The notes beneath the pieces were generated by a model, which saw only the letters and a list, made by a program, of their open reading frames with translations, was not told the origin of the DNA and did not search any database. From contig JBBELK010000372.1 of NCBI GenBank assembly GCA_037783545.1, positions 186,001 through 250,000 on the forward strand: a stretch of DNA of 64,000 bases, in the 5' to 3' direction. Shown one piece after another: positions 23,121 through 34,513 of the stretch (within the stretch, counting starts at the first letter, position 1; every line of letters begins with the position of its first letter). The stretch comes from Henricia sp. BOLD:AAB3569. Taxonomy: Eukaryota > Echinodermata > Asteroidea > Spinulosida > Echinasteridae. The translations under genes were made by a program, and so were the position numbers.

Positions 23121-23701
23121 TTAAAGGGCCCCTTATTTAGGATTTGTATCAATGAAATCTATGCTTTAAAACCACTCTACTCAGTTAAAGTCATAAAAAT
23201 CCTATTTGGAGCTTGCTTTGGGGGTTAAAACAAAGGTTTTTAGTTTTTATGCAAATGAAAATATGCATATTCCTGACCAAGGTCACGATGTCACAAGAGG
23301 CAAACACAGGAAAATCACATTCAACTGTGCACAAAAGATAACACTTTTTTCTCAATTTTCCTGAAACTTTTGTAATCCATGGCTGTTTGAGTTTGTTTTA
23401 CATGTTGCCTGGTGTAAGCCATGACAAAACTGGGGGTAGAAACTGCAGCAATTTGCCACAAGTTCAACTTGAAGTCTTATGTTTTTTCTTAACTTTTCTC
23501 TTCTGTCTTCCTTATGTGATGCACTCAAAACAGCGCCCTCTGTCTGTGATTTATTGCAATGAAATCTTCAAAGTTGAAAAAGGCCACCTTTTATTGATTT
23601 TACATCCAAACGAACAATAGTATGTCTTGCTGAACAAGTTATCCGTCATTATGAAGCAAAGCTTAGGCACAAAGTTTTTTGGCATGTCACAGGCCCTTTA
23701 A
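23121..23701. mobile_element. 581-bp MITE, TTAAAGGGCC ends, in intron 3 of SPFH gene 1
   Basis: TTAAAGGGCC at 23121 and GGCCCTTTAA at 23701 form short inverted ends, with a possible TTAA target. It has no transposase frame. Confidence 0.6.
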
Positions 23702-24282
23702 GGGTTTTGCCGTGTCCGAATTATTTGACTATATGTCTTGAAATAATACTCATGAATTTTTTGATAGTGACCAAGTCCTCAGTACCTTGCGTTTTCCCTT
23801 ACCTTGTGTGTATTTTCAAGACGTAGCGTATTTCGTAATATGTTCCTTTACGGTTCCCCATATTTCCCTGCACGCAGTCGGCGCGCAGTGCATGATTGTA
23901 CACACCGCGTACAGGGGCGCTAAGTGTGATCATGTACAAACGAACGGGATTTCGCAGGGAAGTGGAGCTCTCGGCCGCTTCAAACTCGTAAAATTGGCAA
24001 AATTGTATTTTTGACAAAAGTGTTACCTGGTAAGATAGAGCTCAGATACAGATTCAACCTATACTGTATATGTTTTGATATTATATCGGCGTCTATGGGT
24101 GAAATACTGACTTGGTTCTTACGAGTTCAGTGCACACGATAGGGCGCGACTGCACGATTAGCTATAAGCAGGTGGCCACTTTATAAACGTTGCATTATAT
24201 ACACATGGCATTTGGGACCATGACACGGGTGGCCTCTGTATCAAGGTGGCCTTAATACATGTAGCAAGTTTCGCATGCGCTA

Positions 24283-24420
24283 GGCAGAGGCTCGTCAGCA
24301 ATGCGCGCACGCCAATTTCGTGCCACAAAATACGCTGCTCCACGCCTTAGCTACGGAGCTGCATGCGTCTTTCGTGGCACGAATTTAGCGCGCGTGCATT
24401 GCTGACGAGCCTGTGCCTTT
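24283..24420. mobile_element. Palindromic MITE, copy of 2602-2738
   Basis: GGCAGAGGCTCGTCAGCAAT on the left and ATTGCTGACGAGCCTGTGCC on the right. It lies in intron 3 of SPFH gene 1. Confidence 0.85.
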
Positions 24421-24506
24421 TAAGTGGAATTCAACTGATCATAATGGACCGGGAAGCAGTCTAAGCAAGGCATATTGTCTTTCTGATGGCCGACACGTTG
24501 CCTCAA

Positions 24507-25031
24507 TAGACCGATCCAGTAAGCTCCGCCCATTTTGGAATTGACCAATCACAGCCTCGGGTTGAGGTAACCAAAAAGTGGATCTCCATTTTGGTTACCC
24601 GAGTCCTCAAAATTTTGTGCACAGAGCTACGGCGAAATGCAGCACGAGTGACGCAAAAACATCATTTTTATCAGCGCAGAGGACCCTAGCCGGTTTAAAA
24701 CGGATTGTATAAGACTATCCAAACCTACTTTCAATCCCTTTATAAATGTGTAAACGGGAAAAACTCACCAAAATTAGCTTGTCGTTTTGCTATGTTGTGC
24801 ATTCACTGCGTTCTAGATGTGTGTCGAGATGTTTTTGTTCGATCGTGCGCGTTACGCGTATTGCAGGCGTGGTGTACGTGCACGCACACGACCGGATACG
24901 TATGTTTTGGGCGAGTTTGTTTCGGACGGATCCAGATTCAGATCTGCGCAGATCCAATTCACGTGACTTGAATTCCTAGTCAAGAGCAGTTACGTTTGTT
25001 TCTGCGCATAAAATAACTCGGGATCGGTCTA
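24507..25031. mobile_element. MITE family D, copy 2, inverted relative to copy 1
   Basis: It starts TAGACCGATCCAGTAAGCTC and ends GGATCGGTCTA. Most of its length is the inverse of 22300-22842. With copy 1 it flanks exon 4 of SPFH gene 1 (22883-23086). Confidence 0.8.
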
Positions 25032-26164
25032 ATATTAATTTCACATCCATCCATTCCATTGTCTAAAGATCAGTGCTTCCACTAACCTCCGGGCGTGTTT
25101 TCACACAAGAACGTGCAGCACAACCCGCCCAGACGCCGCTTGATCGCAGCGAACAGCGCCTGTTCGATTTGCGCCCTCGCGGATCCAAACTCCCGTGTAC
25201 CGAACACCGTCGCGGCGCTCTTGAGCGCGTCCCCGGCACTGTTCTTCAGCGTATCTTCGTACCGAAGGTCGTATGCGTCGTGAAGGAGTTTCAGGTCCTC
25301 GGGACGAAGAAAATACTGGAAGTTGCAGTCCAGGTTCACCTGCAGATGGGGAATTTGAATAATGGTTTTTAGAAAACCCACAAATTATATTCTTTAACTC
25401 CAGGATTCTCCTAGGAACATATTACTGTTGGAATCACATTGTCCAAACAGGTCCATTTTGGACCTGGATGAAATCACTGAAGCGAAACAGTCTTGAAAGC
25501 GATTCCAAAGTGATTGGTCGATCGAAACCTTGTTTATGATCCACAAGTTCACTGTATTCAACAAACTTCTGATCAAGATTAATTTATATTTTAGGAAAAT
25601 TGCATTTCTTCTTCGGGAGAGTATAGTTTGCCCCTTTGAAGCTGCGTCGGAAAAGAGCAAACATAATCACCACCCTTTTCTATGTTTACAAATTTGAATG
25701 ATTATGCCATGTTTTAGAGGATCTCCAAGTTACCTCCAATCTTTCTTTCGTAAAGACAGAGACCGAAGTTAAAGCGACTTCGTGAGCGTCAGCCTTGAAG
25801 ACTTTAAATTCCGCATTGATGCCAATACGATGATTCCCGGCCTGGTATACATAGTCCGTATAGACAACGCCGCTTGTTTTACGCCGGACAAACCCCATCT
25901 GTTAAAAAGAAAAGATGCCGTTTTCGCCATCGTGACTAGAAACACGTTTCTGACGGGATGGTCGATTCAACCAATGAGATGGTTTGGTTGCTGATAGCCA
26001 AAGGTGCTCATTAGTTGAATAGATAATGACGTCAGAAACGTGATTCTGGTTATGGTATAGCAAATATTGCCCCTTATTAAAGATACAATGTAGGCCTACT
26101 GTCAAAATAGGGGTCGAGTCGTTCACTACACGCCCTTTGTTATGATCGTACTTTTCACATAGTA

Positions 26165-26545
26165 AATAATATTATTATTATTATTATAGCGCACATTCCA
26201 TATGGATATATATGTTCACATGTGGTGCACATTACAGTGGGTTTTGTGATGCTCTTCCATGTACCTAAACATTGAAATACATATAGGTGAATGGCGCCAT
26301 TTGCAGCCGGCGGCCAGAGACACCCTTATTATTAACGAAAGAGTGCTCTGGGGTCTTTGAAGTGCGTTACACAACGCACTGGACCAACGGATTTACATCC
26401 CTTCCGAAGGATGAAGCAAGTGTGTTTAAGTGCCTTGGTAAAGGGCACATGTAGGTACCCCAGCCGGGTATCAAACCCGCAACCCCAAGTTTTCACTCGA
26501 GTGTTGCGAGCCAGTGACCCATACCTCTCGGCCACGGTACCCCCG
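26165..26545 (-). mobile_element. tRNA-headed SINE with LINE-like 3' tail
   Basis: Read on the - strand it begins with a tRNA-like head (GGTACCGTGGCCGAGAGG A box; GCGGGTTTGATACCCG T arm) and has a core TGTGCCCTTTACCAAGGCAC. It ends AATGTGCGCTATAATAATAA. The tail closely matches the 3' end of the L2/CR1-like LINE near 29150-29250 (ATGGAATGCGCGCTATATAA then ATT repeats), the usual sign that the SINE borrows that LINE's machinery. It lies in intron 1 of SPFH gene 1. Related pieces are at 61282-61345, 62288-62430 and 63060-63125. Confidence 0.75.
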
Positions 26546-27330
26546 GTACAAAAAAGTTACATACAAAAGGCTATAAAAGATAATTTTGACAGCACGACGT
26601 GCCTCGTAATATTCCACACCATGAAACGACACGGCAACCATGATCGTAATGAGAAGTACCACGAAGATCACAGTGCCTGCGATGCAGCCAGTTAATGTAG
26701 TCTTCCCACCAGACATTGCGGTTTCCTGACTGCCTCACGCCCCCAACGTCCGGTTGTCCTCTGCAACAGAACACTTGTATAGATTAATATAGTGTGACGT
26801 CAGTTGCTAGAGTATCTGGGTCTAAACATATACGCTGGTAATCTGAAACGTATAAATGTAGGGATTTCTGCACACAGATTTGCACGCTTAACACCAAAGG
26901 CACGGCCTGATCACTACTCTGTTCTGCCTGAGCTATGAGAAGGGCGACTTTATTCGTCTCTCCAGCAGCCGATTTTATAGTCTAGTAGGCCATATAGACG
27001 GTCATTATTTTGTTGGATACCCGACTGCCACGAGAGGGCGTAATCACGACTTACCGATCCGATAGACTCGCTCCTTGTCTTATCACCATATGTGTCGCGG
27101 CGATCGGTTTTCGGGATGAACGCACGTTCAAAACAAAAACAACAACGTCTAGAACCTAGACTACCGATTTTACGAAGCCTTACGCAATGCGTAAGCCCAC
27201 TTGCGCAACTTTTTATTGCGTAAGTTGCGCAACATTCTGGCAATAATTTCGCGCAAGCTATGGGGCTTATGCCATTTTTAAAAGTTGCGCAAGCTAGACA
27301 CTTTCTCGTGAAATCGGCTGCATGTCATCA

Positions 27331-27515
27331 AGTTCCATGGGCAGTAACAAAAACTTGGACTTCAGATGTCCCCATAAAAAAAGTCCAGTGATGTTAGGTC
27401 TGGTAATTTTGCGAAATGGACTTGGGAATGCCCCCTTAAGATCACCGGACCTAACACCACTGGTCTTGGTTTTTCTTGTGGGGACATCTCAAGTTTTTGT
27501 TACTGCCCATGGACA
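27331..27515. mobile_element. 185-bp MITE (GTTCCATGGGCAGTAAC ends)
   Basis: GTTCCATGGGCAGTAACAAA and on to GATGTCCCCA pairs with TGGGGACATC and on to the inverse end. Arms are about 45 bases. TTGCGCAA motifs are repeated just to its left (27180-27290). Confidence 0.8.
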
Positions 27516-27734
27516 TGAACGACCTGGAGAGATGAATAAGAATCAAAGTCGCCCATCTCAGACAGAACTGGGTGAAGATTCTGTAAGGAAACTTATGTTG
27601 TAAGCACCTATAGCAAGTCCTGCATCTTGGATCCGGTACCCTGTTGCCATCGGTAACATCAATTATTAACATGTTGCATGCAGAATGGAATAGTTCCTTG
27701 TTCCTGGAAGGAAGCCCTTGTAGTTCCGTTAAGG

Positions 27735-27830
27735 AGAATGGACGAGAAAGTGTAGATTCGTGAAAAGAATGGGCAAGGCGAAGCCGAGCCTATTCTTTCA
27801 CGAATCTACACTTTCGAAGCTATTCTCCGA
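27735..27830. repeat. Hairpin GAAAGTGTAGATTCGTGAAA
   Basis: GAAAGTGTAGATTCGTGAAA on the left pairs with TTTCACGAATCTACACTTTC on the right, with a short apex around GGGCAAGGCGAAGCCGAGCC. A similar GTAGATTCGT hairpin recurs at 28395-28490. Confidence 0.75.
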
Positions 27831-28030
27831 CTTAAACCATTCCACCATCCAGAACAAAGAAACGCGCCAACAAGCCACCCAAAAGAATTACGTAAGCAGT
27901 GGGCTTTTTTCCCTTGGATACAATGCACGGCGTTCGTTCTGTTTTGGTGTAAGAATAGAATCACTCATGTGAACACGCTGCATCCTGGTGCCTCAATCAT
28001 TTCGTTCGTGGTGTGCTGCTAACAACAATT

Positions 28031-28274
28031 GGGTCTTTCTATAAATTAGGGGTCCAAAAGTGTGACATTTAGTGTCCCCCGTTACACCTGAAATGTGGTA
28101 TTTTTCGTAAAAAAATCATTAAAATGGCTTTTAAACCATTTTGTATGAATTGTACTGTATGTACTCACTCTTTGAGATGGAAAGTATTTAAAGAATGTGT
28201 CCTGAATTTACAAAAACAAGATGTAAAATGTAACGGGGGACACCAACACTAGACCCCTAATTTATAGAAAGACC
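28031..28274. mobile_element. 244-bp MITE (GGGTCTTTCTATAAATTAGG ends)
   Basis: The left GGGTCTTTCTATAAATTAGG pairs with CCTAATTTATAGAAAGACC. The inner bases ATTAGGGGTCCAAAA are shared with the element at 18143-18561. Confidence 0.8.
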
Positions 28275-28554
28275 ATATCGCCATATGTCTGATGCAGAAG
28301 ATTTTGACATTTCTGGAGTCATTTTGAAGTTTGGAGACAACAAAAGCGGAATTGTCTCGGGATTTATACAGTGAAACTGCACCTTTTGGAAACAAAACTG
28401 TAACGAAACTGTAGATTCGTAAAACAAAAGATTTTACGAAACTACAGTTTTGTTACGAATCTACAGTAAACTGTCGATTCGTGAAAATAATCTATAGTTT
28501 GAACAATAGTGTGACGTCACAAGAATGGTTTAAAACATTGAAACAACCTTCAAT

Positions 28555-29218
28555 CCCTTCATTGGTTTCCAGTTGTCTATCGTATTCAGTTTAAAATCTT
28601 GATTTTAACATTTAAATGTTTATGCGGAACAGCTCCAGGATATCCTTGTGACCTGGGGCCAATTTCATGGCGTTGCTTAGCACAACAATTTGCTTAGCAC
28701 AGGATTTGTTTGCTTTATTTTGCAAAAATGGATTGCCAGCCAATATCGTAAGATATGTGTATTGAAAGGTATTCTCCTACTCTTGCGAAGAACACAAGTT
28801 GGTGTATAATTTTGGCTTGTACTCCATTTTATAAAGCAAACAAATCCTGTGCTAAGCAAATTTTCGTGCTAAGCAACGCCATGAAATTGGCCCCTGGTGT
28901 CTGTTGTTCGTCAAAACAGATATAGTCTTCGTTCAATGAATAGTGTGTTACTGACTCCGGGGAATGTTAAATGTAAAGTTTCATTAGGCGATTGTGCTTT
29001 TATGGTCCAAACTTCCAGGTCACATCAGAAATCTTAGGAGTCTTGAGAAGTTCAAAACCGAAGTTAAAACGTATCTTTTTAAACTTGCCTTTGATTTATG
29101 ATTTTTAATCTAAATTAAGTAACGATGATGTAATTAGTTTTGTTTTTAAAATGTGCAGCGCACATGAACATATTTATATGGAATGCGCGCTATATAAATT
29201 ATTTAAATTATTATTTAA

Positions 29219-29250
<32 letters not shown>
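28555..29250 (+). mobile_element. L2/CR1-like LINE, 3' end of ORF2 and tail (split by a MITE)
   Basis: The + strand reads LHWLPVVYRIQFKILILTFK, then APGYPCDL, a MITE (28653-28896), then RYSLRSMN and later SLEKFKTEVKTYLFKLAF. This is the C-terminal end of an L2/CR1-type ORF2. The tail GGAATGCGCGCTATATAAAT runs into an ATT repeat (about 29206-29250). It has stop codons and is 5'-truncated, so it is a dead copy. Confidence 0.75.
28653..28896. mobile_element. MITE family C in the LINE remnant
   Basis: CTG-GGGCCAATTTCATGGCG to CGCCATGAAATTGGCCC-CTG with CTG directly repeated. Removing it joins GAC CTG to GTG TCT in the frame of the LINE. Confidence 0.85.
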
Positions 29251-29251
<1 letters not shown>

Positions 29252-29586
29252 GTTAGGAAGATTGTAAAGAAGGGCGTTGCCGTTGTCAAGACGAGAAGTA
29301 ACAAATGCATGAATGACCCCTGTGGCACAGAGTAGTTCAGGACAACCGGGTCTGATATTGCAGTGCCGATACACGTGTTGAGTTCTATTAGAGAGATAAG
29401 ATTTGCACCATGCTAGGGCTGTGTCCTGCATGCCGAGGTAATTCTGAAGCCGAGAGAGGAGGACGCTGTGGTCAACAGTGTCAAAGGCGGCACTCGAATC
29501 TAATAGTGCTGTTAGGTTTCCATTGTCCATGGCTGAAAGAATATCGTTGCTCACACGGACTAGTGCAACTTCCGTCCCATATGGAA

Positions 29587-31455
29587 TAGACTTGAGGTCA
29601 AGTCTCTAGACAGTCGTATTTGGTCCGTCTGACGCCTATAATCCCCACACGCAACAGTCGTTGTTATGAATAGTACCTGTCTAGAGACTTGAGAAACCTG
29701 TTTTCGCGCCAATATTAATGCTTCATGGCGCGTAATATATAATCACGCTGTTGCCATAGAACCAGCCAATAACATTTCGGCCATCGTGCCGTGGTAACGT
29801 CCACTTCTACCAGAGGGGATGTAATGTTATCTGATTCGGTTAATGCGTGTTTTAAAACTTCAATATTGTTATTTAGAGAAACTGTGTTAAGCGTTTAGTG
29901 AAATGTAGTATGTTAAGTTACAGTCAAGAGCATTTATGATGTACAAATAAATGTACAACAATATTCATTAAAAAGATCTCCCCTATAATGATTATGGGAG
30001 ATCTTGTATCAGCTTCTTTTGATGAATGTGTTCTAACAGTATCATATTCAAGTATTAACTCGGTATCAGTCCCTTTAGATGTGATTGCGCCAATTACTTG
30101 TGTCACGTCAAGGGCTAAATACATCGATAAATTAAATTGCACAGCCCTTTACCACGTCACAGAAAACAAATGAAGCTGAGCAGAATGTATTAAAACTATG
30201 TTTACCTTCTGTTGCTTTATCGTTTTCCAACTGTTGTGGCACTGCAGTCCAGTTAACGTACCACAGACTATTAAGATGCGCTTTATGTAAAATTTCAAAC
30301 TCGAGCTGGCGGGTCAGTAATTTTGCCCGGTGTTTTTTTTTTTTTTACTACAAATTGGATTTTGGTTTTTGTTTGTAACATTCTTCTTCGACTAGTTGAT
30401 TTTCAAAACGTGTTGCTGGTGTAGCTAAGATAATCTCAGCTCTTGTTTTATCATTTTTCATTGGGATGTGGTCTAAAAGGACCACATCCCAATGAAAAAT
30501 GATAAAACAAGAGCTGAAATTATCTTAGCTATTGCTGGTGGCTAAAATGGTCGGCATAATACCTAGAAGTGGCGTGCGTGCTTAGTTTGTAACACGACTT
30601 TACTAGCTATATCCTGCAAGAAATATTAGTCTTGATAAATCAGATCTTCGCTCCAGATTAAAAAAAGTCCTGCAAACAAATCTTTCCTCACCATCGAAGA
30701 TCTGCGTCCTTGTCATACAAAACTGGCAAATGTTGAGAAGGTGACATATTTGACCGAAAGCTTGAAAAGCACATTAAAACTGCCCCATTTGCTTATGAGA
30801 CTTTGAAAAAATCCAAAATTTCTATTTTGAGTTTTCACACAACATTTTCACACAACAAACCATTTTCACACAACAGACAAGTTGCAACAGATATCAAAAA
30901 TAGTGTCACGACTGTGTGGCTGACGATGTCACAGATTTGGTTTCAACGAGGCCGACAACCCCATTCTTTGGCGCCCATGCTTGACAGCACTGTTCAAAAT
31001 TGCAGCTCTATCTTTCTCCAAAACCACGATCTGCAATCATGCAATCATCAGCGTTTGCGATTATATTTTAAACAAAAACCATCGATAATCCCAAATTCGC
31101 GTAAACGGATCAAGTCGAATAGGCTTGGGCCTACATGTACGTAGCCTAAAAAATTTGCACTGTACTTCAAGCTCGCTGCATGCGTTATTACGATGGAGAT
31201 GAAACCCTATTCAAAATTCACAAAAACACATCCATTTAAAGGAGTATCATGAATATTAATGTAGTCCCGCGTTTCGACCAATCAGCTCTCTACGTCCAAT
31301 TCTGGTAGCAATCTCCATAGACCGTGTACAAAACGGAAACAGGTTTCTCAAGTCTGTAACTAGAGGTCGATTAGACTTGTTTCCAGTCCATTCGCGACTA
31401 CGCTGCTGCCGTTTACGAAACAACCGGTCTAGTTACAGACTTGACATCAAGTCTA
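29587..31455. mobile_element. 1869-bp DNA transposon, 9-bp target duplication, inside the LINE
   Basis: The ends are TAGACTTGAGGTCAAGTCT and inverse AGACTTGACATCAAGTCTA. CATATGGAA occurs directly on both sides (29578-29586 and 31456-31464). Taking it out rejoins the LINE frame. A 179-bp relative with the same ends lies at 48213-48391. No transposase is evident. A short frame (-, 29924-30142) includes SSKEADTR, faintly like the HEEADTR motif of some repeat-borne proteins. Confidence 0.85.
30423..30530. repeat. 108-bp near-perfect palindrome
   Basis: AGCTAAGATAATCTCAGCTC through CATTGGGATGTGGTC is followed after a few bases by its inverse, with one or two mismatches. It lies inside the 1.87-kb transposon. 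Confidence 0.9.
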
Positions 31456-31949
31456 CATATGGAAAGGCTTGTATGCCGACTGGAACATTTCGGACAGGTT
31501 GAAAGCCTCAATATGGTCGCGAATGCGTGATGAATTTACTCGTTCGATAACTTTTCCAAGATATTTCAAGTTCGCAACCGGTCTGTAGTTTTTTAATACT
31601 TCCTTTTCGAGGTTGGGTTTCTTGATGAGCGGCCTTATGTAGGCAATCTTTAGGCTATTGGGAAAGCTACTGGAGCTAAGAGATTCGTTTACAAGATTGG
31701 TGATGTACGGATGTACTGGATCCAGTTCACAGGATTTTGAAGGAGATCTCATGATAATTCTCTGTCTCAGTAGCAGTGGCAGGCTCAAATACAGACAGTC
31801 CACAGTCTTGGTGAAGATGTGGCGTTGTCTGGAGCATGTTGCGAGAGTATGAAATTGTAGATTTCAGACTGGTTTCCGAGTTTGAGTAATTTTCAGCTTC
31901 AGGACCGGGATTTAGAGCAATGTCACAAAATATCACAATTTCCAATAAA

Positions 31950-33700
31950 AGAACTTTATAGAGTGAAACTTGTAATACGAATGCAAAGTGAATGCAGATG
32001 TTTACAATTAATAACCTTGCAGAGGATTAGCCCCATGGGGTTGACTGCCTCTCGGATGAGCCCCTTGGTGCTTCCGTGTCATTTTATGGGCGCGGTGTCT
32101 CGGAGGGTTTAATACAAATTAAAATACACTAAAATTGGGTATAAAATTCCAATACGTATAAAACCCTACTACCAAAAGGACGTTTTTTATCTGTGTATTT
32201 GTCTCCTTTAGAGAGAAATAACCCACATTATTGTGTTGTATTTGCATAATTAAACGAGCGCAAACTCTGCTATGTTTATCGCTTCATGCAAATCAAGTAC
32301 ATGTACGTTCAAAACGATTGGAAACCATTGCATATTAAGTTCACACATAATTATGATGGGAAGACTGATAAATAAATTCCAGTTAATTTTCATGGTGTAG
32401 TTTTATACGATGTATTAAAGGTAGAGTACATGATTGGTAAACTGTTAAAAACTGCATGATTTCCACTGGTAATTGAATACCTATGTCGAGAAAACTGCCT
32501 TCAGTTGTAGAAATTTCAGCCCATAAATACTTCATAAAACCTGAAAAATCCAAGCATGTTTTTGTGCATGCACGAGTGGCTCCAAAATGGGCGATCTTTG
32601 CAGATTAAAATACTTTTTGATATTTTTCTCTTGTATGAATGAGTTAAGACGAAACAATTTCACAGGATGATTACTATACCATTGCCATCTTGACAACAAG
32701 TATTATAGGCCTAAGATTGCATATAATAATTCAGTCAGTTTGTTGGAGGGTAATTACCAAACTGGACCCCCTACCAAGAAAATCCTTGGTGATTATAAAG
32801 CATTACACATTTTTAAAGGAATAATCGTGCTTTAAAACTATACAGCCAGCCTCCTTTACAAACAAAAGACGTCACAGTGATGGCAAATGTATCATATCAG
32901 TCTAGTTCATTTTATAAAAGTAATCATGAGTTTTGTACAGTTGTATGTACAACTTTTTGTATTTTGTAAGCCTCGTGAGATTTGAATTCAGTTTCGTGCT
33001 TCTAAATATCGTTTGGACTTTTAACTACTCAGAGAAAATTTAAGTCTACTTTAATACGTTTTAGGTCAGCTTCAGTATGGATGGATTACGTTTAAAGGGA
33101 CACCGGCTTACTGTTTACATAATGTAGCAATCTAGCATCATTGACAATAATTCGATGGTCGTTGTGGAAAGAAAAATCATCAAAATGTCACGTATTTAAC
33201 TGTAGAAATGTTTTAAATGAACAAAAGAGGCCAAATGTTGGACTATACGCTTTACCATCCGCTCGGCCAAATTGGATGGTTTCTTTTCAGAAGCTATGTA
33301 GTTTATTTCGAAAAGACTTTCAGAATCATGTATGGGTCTATTTCGAGCCCAACAAAGCCGGTACAAAACTAAGTTTGCCACAATTTTGTTTTAAACTACA
33401 AAGTAAAAATACGCCACCAGTTATACAGATATTTAAAAGACTTAAGACATATTGTATACAGTGGTGGAGCCAGTCTCATTAAAATGCGGGTATACAAAGC
33501 GAATAGAGTCAGGATTCCATAAACTCCATTGTATTCCTGTATTTTAATGAGGCTGGATCCCCCACTATGATATGCGTGCTTTCTAACGGCCATACTACAA
33601 AGTACAAAACTGACTAAACCGCCTGAATATACGTCAATATGTCTTGGCTTATTCAAGATAAAAATCGAATCAGATTATTCATCTGTCGATGAGCGACACT
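31950..33700. other. No gene recognised
   Basis: Contains a family A fragment (about 32412-32580) and a short inverted repeat at 33450-33570 (ACAGTGGTGGAGCCAGTCTCAT and inverse). The 113-codon frame at 33141-33482 has no recognisable domain. Part of this stretch could be the 3' UTR of the Ly-6 remnant, which ends at 33709. Confidence 0.4.
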
Positions 33701-34513
33701 GATTGCTCTTACATGGTCAAGAACACTGCAGCAAAGATCATTGCAATGGTAGACACAGCGCTAATGGAGATGACTGTAGCACCATTACAGAAATCGGAGT
33801 TGCAGCAACACACAGTGGCGCCATCACGCGATACACAGCCGTTTCGACTTGGGCATTGGTCACTGTCGAAGCAGGTTCTGGCCACGGTGTACACACCATG
33901 TAAGGTAGCAGTGGTTTTCTGAAATTATAAAGCATGGGCGGACAGTTCTAGTTTAAACAGTTACATGTCACTCGAAAGTAGTAAAAAAAAACAATACCAC
34001 CTCGACCCGTACGTCAGCATCGTTTTTACTTATGATCTTTGTAATTTTTTTCAGAAATCGTTTTAAACTAAGTATCCGAGATCCGATGTGTCAATTAAGC
34101 ACGATGTGTGTTTTGTTTAAATTAGTACAGTGCCCCTTCGTGATGTTTGATGCCGTTGCCAATTGACATTTTCCAGCGTATATACATGTAGGCATAGGGG
34201 ATGCATGTAAGCTGCTGTTTGGTTTGTATTTGTATTTGGTTTGTATTTGTATTTGTTTCTATACAAACAAGCATTTGCTTGAGTGGCATGAGTCCTCTTG
34301 TGATATCGATTTGGTGGCTTCATAATTCAATGGAGTTATGAGTGTAGCAAGATATACGAGCACGATAACTTACAGCGCAAACATCAAATTTGGAGATGCC
34401 AATAGAAAAACAAGAAGACATTTTACGACTTGAATTTACTCGTGAAACATGGACACCTAGTACAGCTGTCGTCATCGTATTCGTATGACCAACTCCATTC
34501 ATGGCAGTCCAAT

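Larger units (their letters stand above)
21562..26716 (-). pseudogene. SPFH/Band-7-like single-pass membrane protein, gene 1 (damaged)
   Basis: Exons in transcript order: 26603-26716, 25734-25898, 25087-25339, 22883-23086, and 22125-21562 interrupted by a MITE. Exon 1 gives a short N-terminus and one membrane span (about residues 9-31). Exon 2 starts MGFVRRKTSG and ends FTKERLE. Exon 3 starts VNLDCNFQYFLRPEDLKLLH, which I recognise as the SPFH core. Next come CC-x3-C-x6-C-x3-C-x5-C, GLYADVRYFQLGFVDIP, and helical QEKQLVRKTTEEM, ending near LNYIRTLRDH and FNSLVTGP. SPFH proteins scaffold membrane domains; here the domain probably lies outside the cytosol, since the cysteines suggest disulfides. 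Intron 1 has a GC donor (GAG|GCACGT); introns 2-4 are GT-AG. Two lesions: an extra base near GTATAAAAAC in exon 4, and a MITE in exon 5 giving an early stop. The full form would be about 340 residues. The family call rests on remembered motifs. Confidence 0.75.
29250..31945 (-). mobile_element. L2/CR1-like LINE remnant with 2A-like motif, split by a transposon
   Basis: On the - strand the N-terminal piece (31901-31945) reads MEIVIFCDIALNPGP; DIALNPGP resembles the 2A-like DxExNPGP motif found near the start of some LINE ORFs. The endonuclease region is missing. The reverse transcriptase follows in another frame (31453-31803) with NYRPVANLKYLGKVIE and FQSAYKP. It stops at a 1.87-kb insert and resumes at 29577 with VRVSNDIL, AAFDTVDHSVLLSRL and WCKSYLSNRTQ. 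After a further internal deletion comes HAFVTSRLDNGNALLYNLP, then the AAT repeat. The catalytic FADD-type region is deleted. It is an inactive copy lying tail to tail with the LINE end on the + strand. Confidence 0.8.

Noticed and set aside
29924..30142. Transposase or nuclease fragment with SSKEADTR
   Set aside because: Only a faint similarity to an EEADTR motif over eight residues; mentioned in the element entry but not called a gene.
33141..33482. 113-codon frame with several Cys and His residues, considered as a THAP-like or zinc-finger domain
   Set aside because: The spacing does not fit THAP or C2H2 patterns and no splice sites support it.
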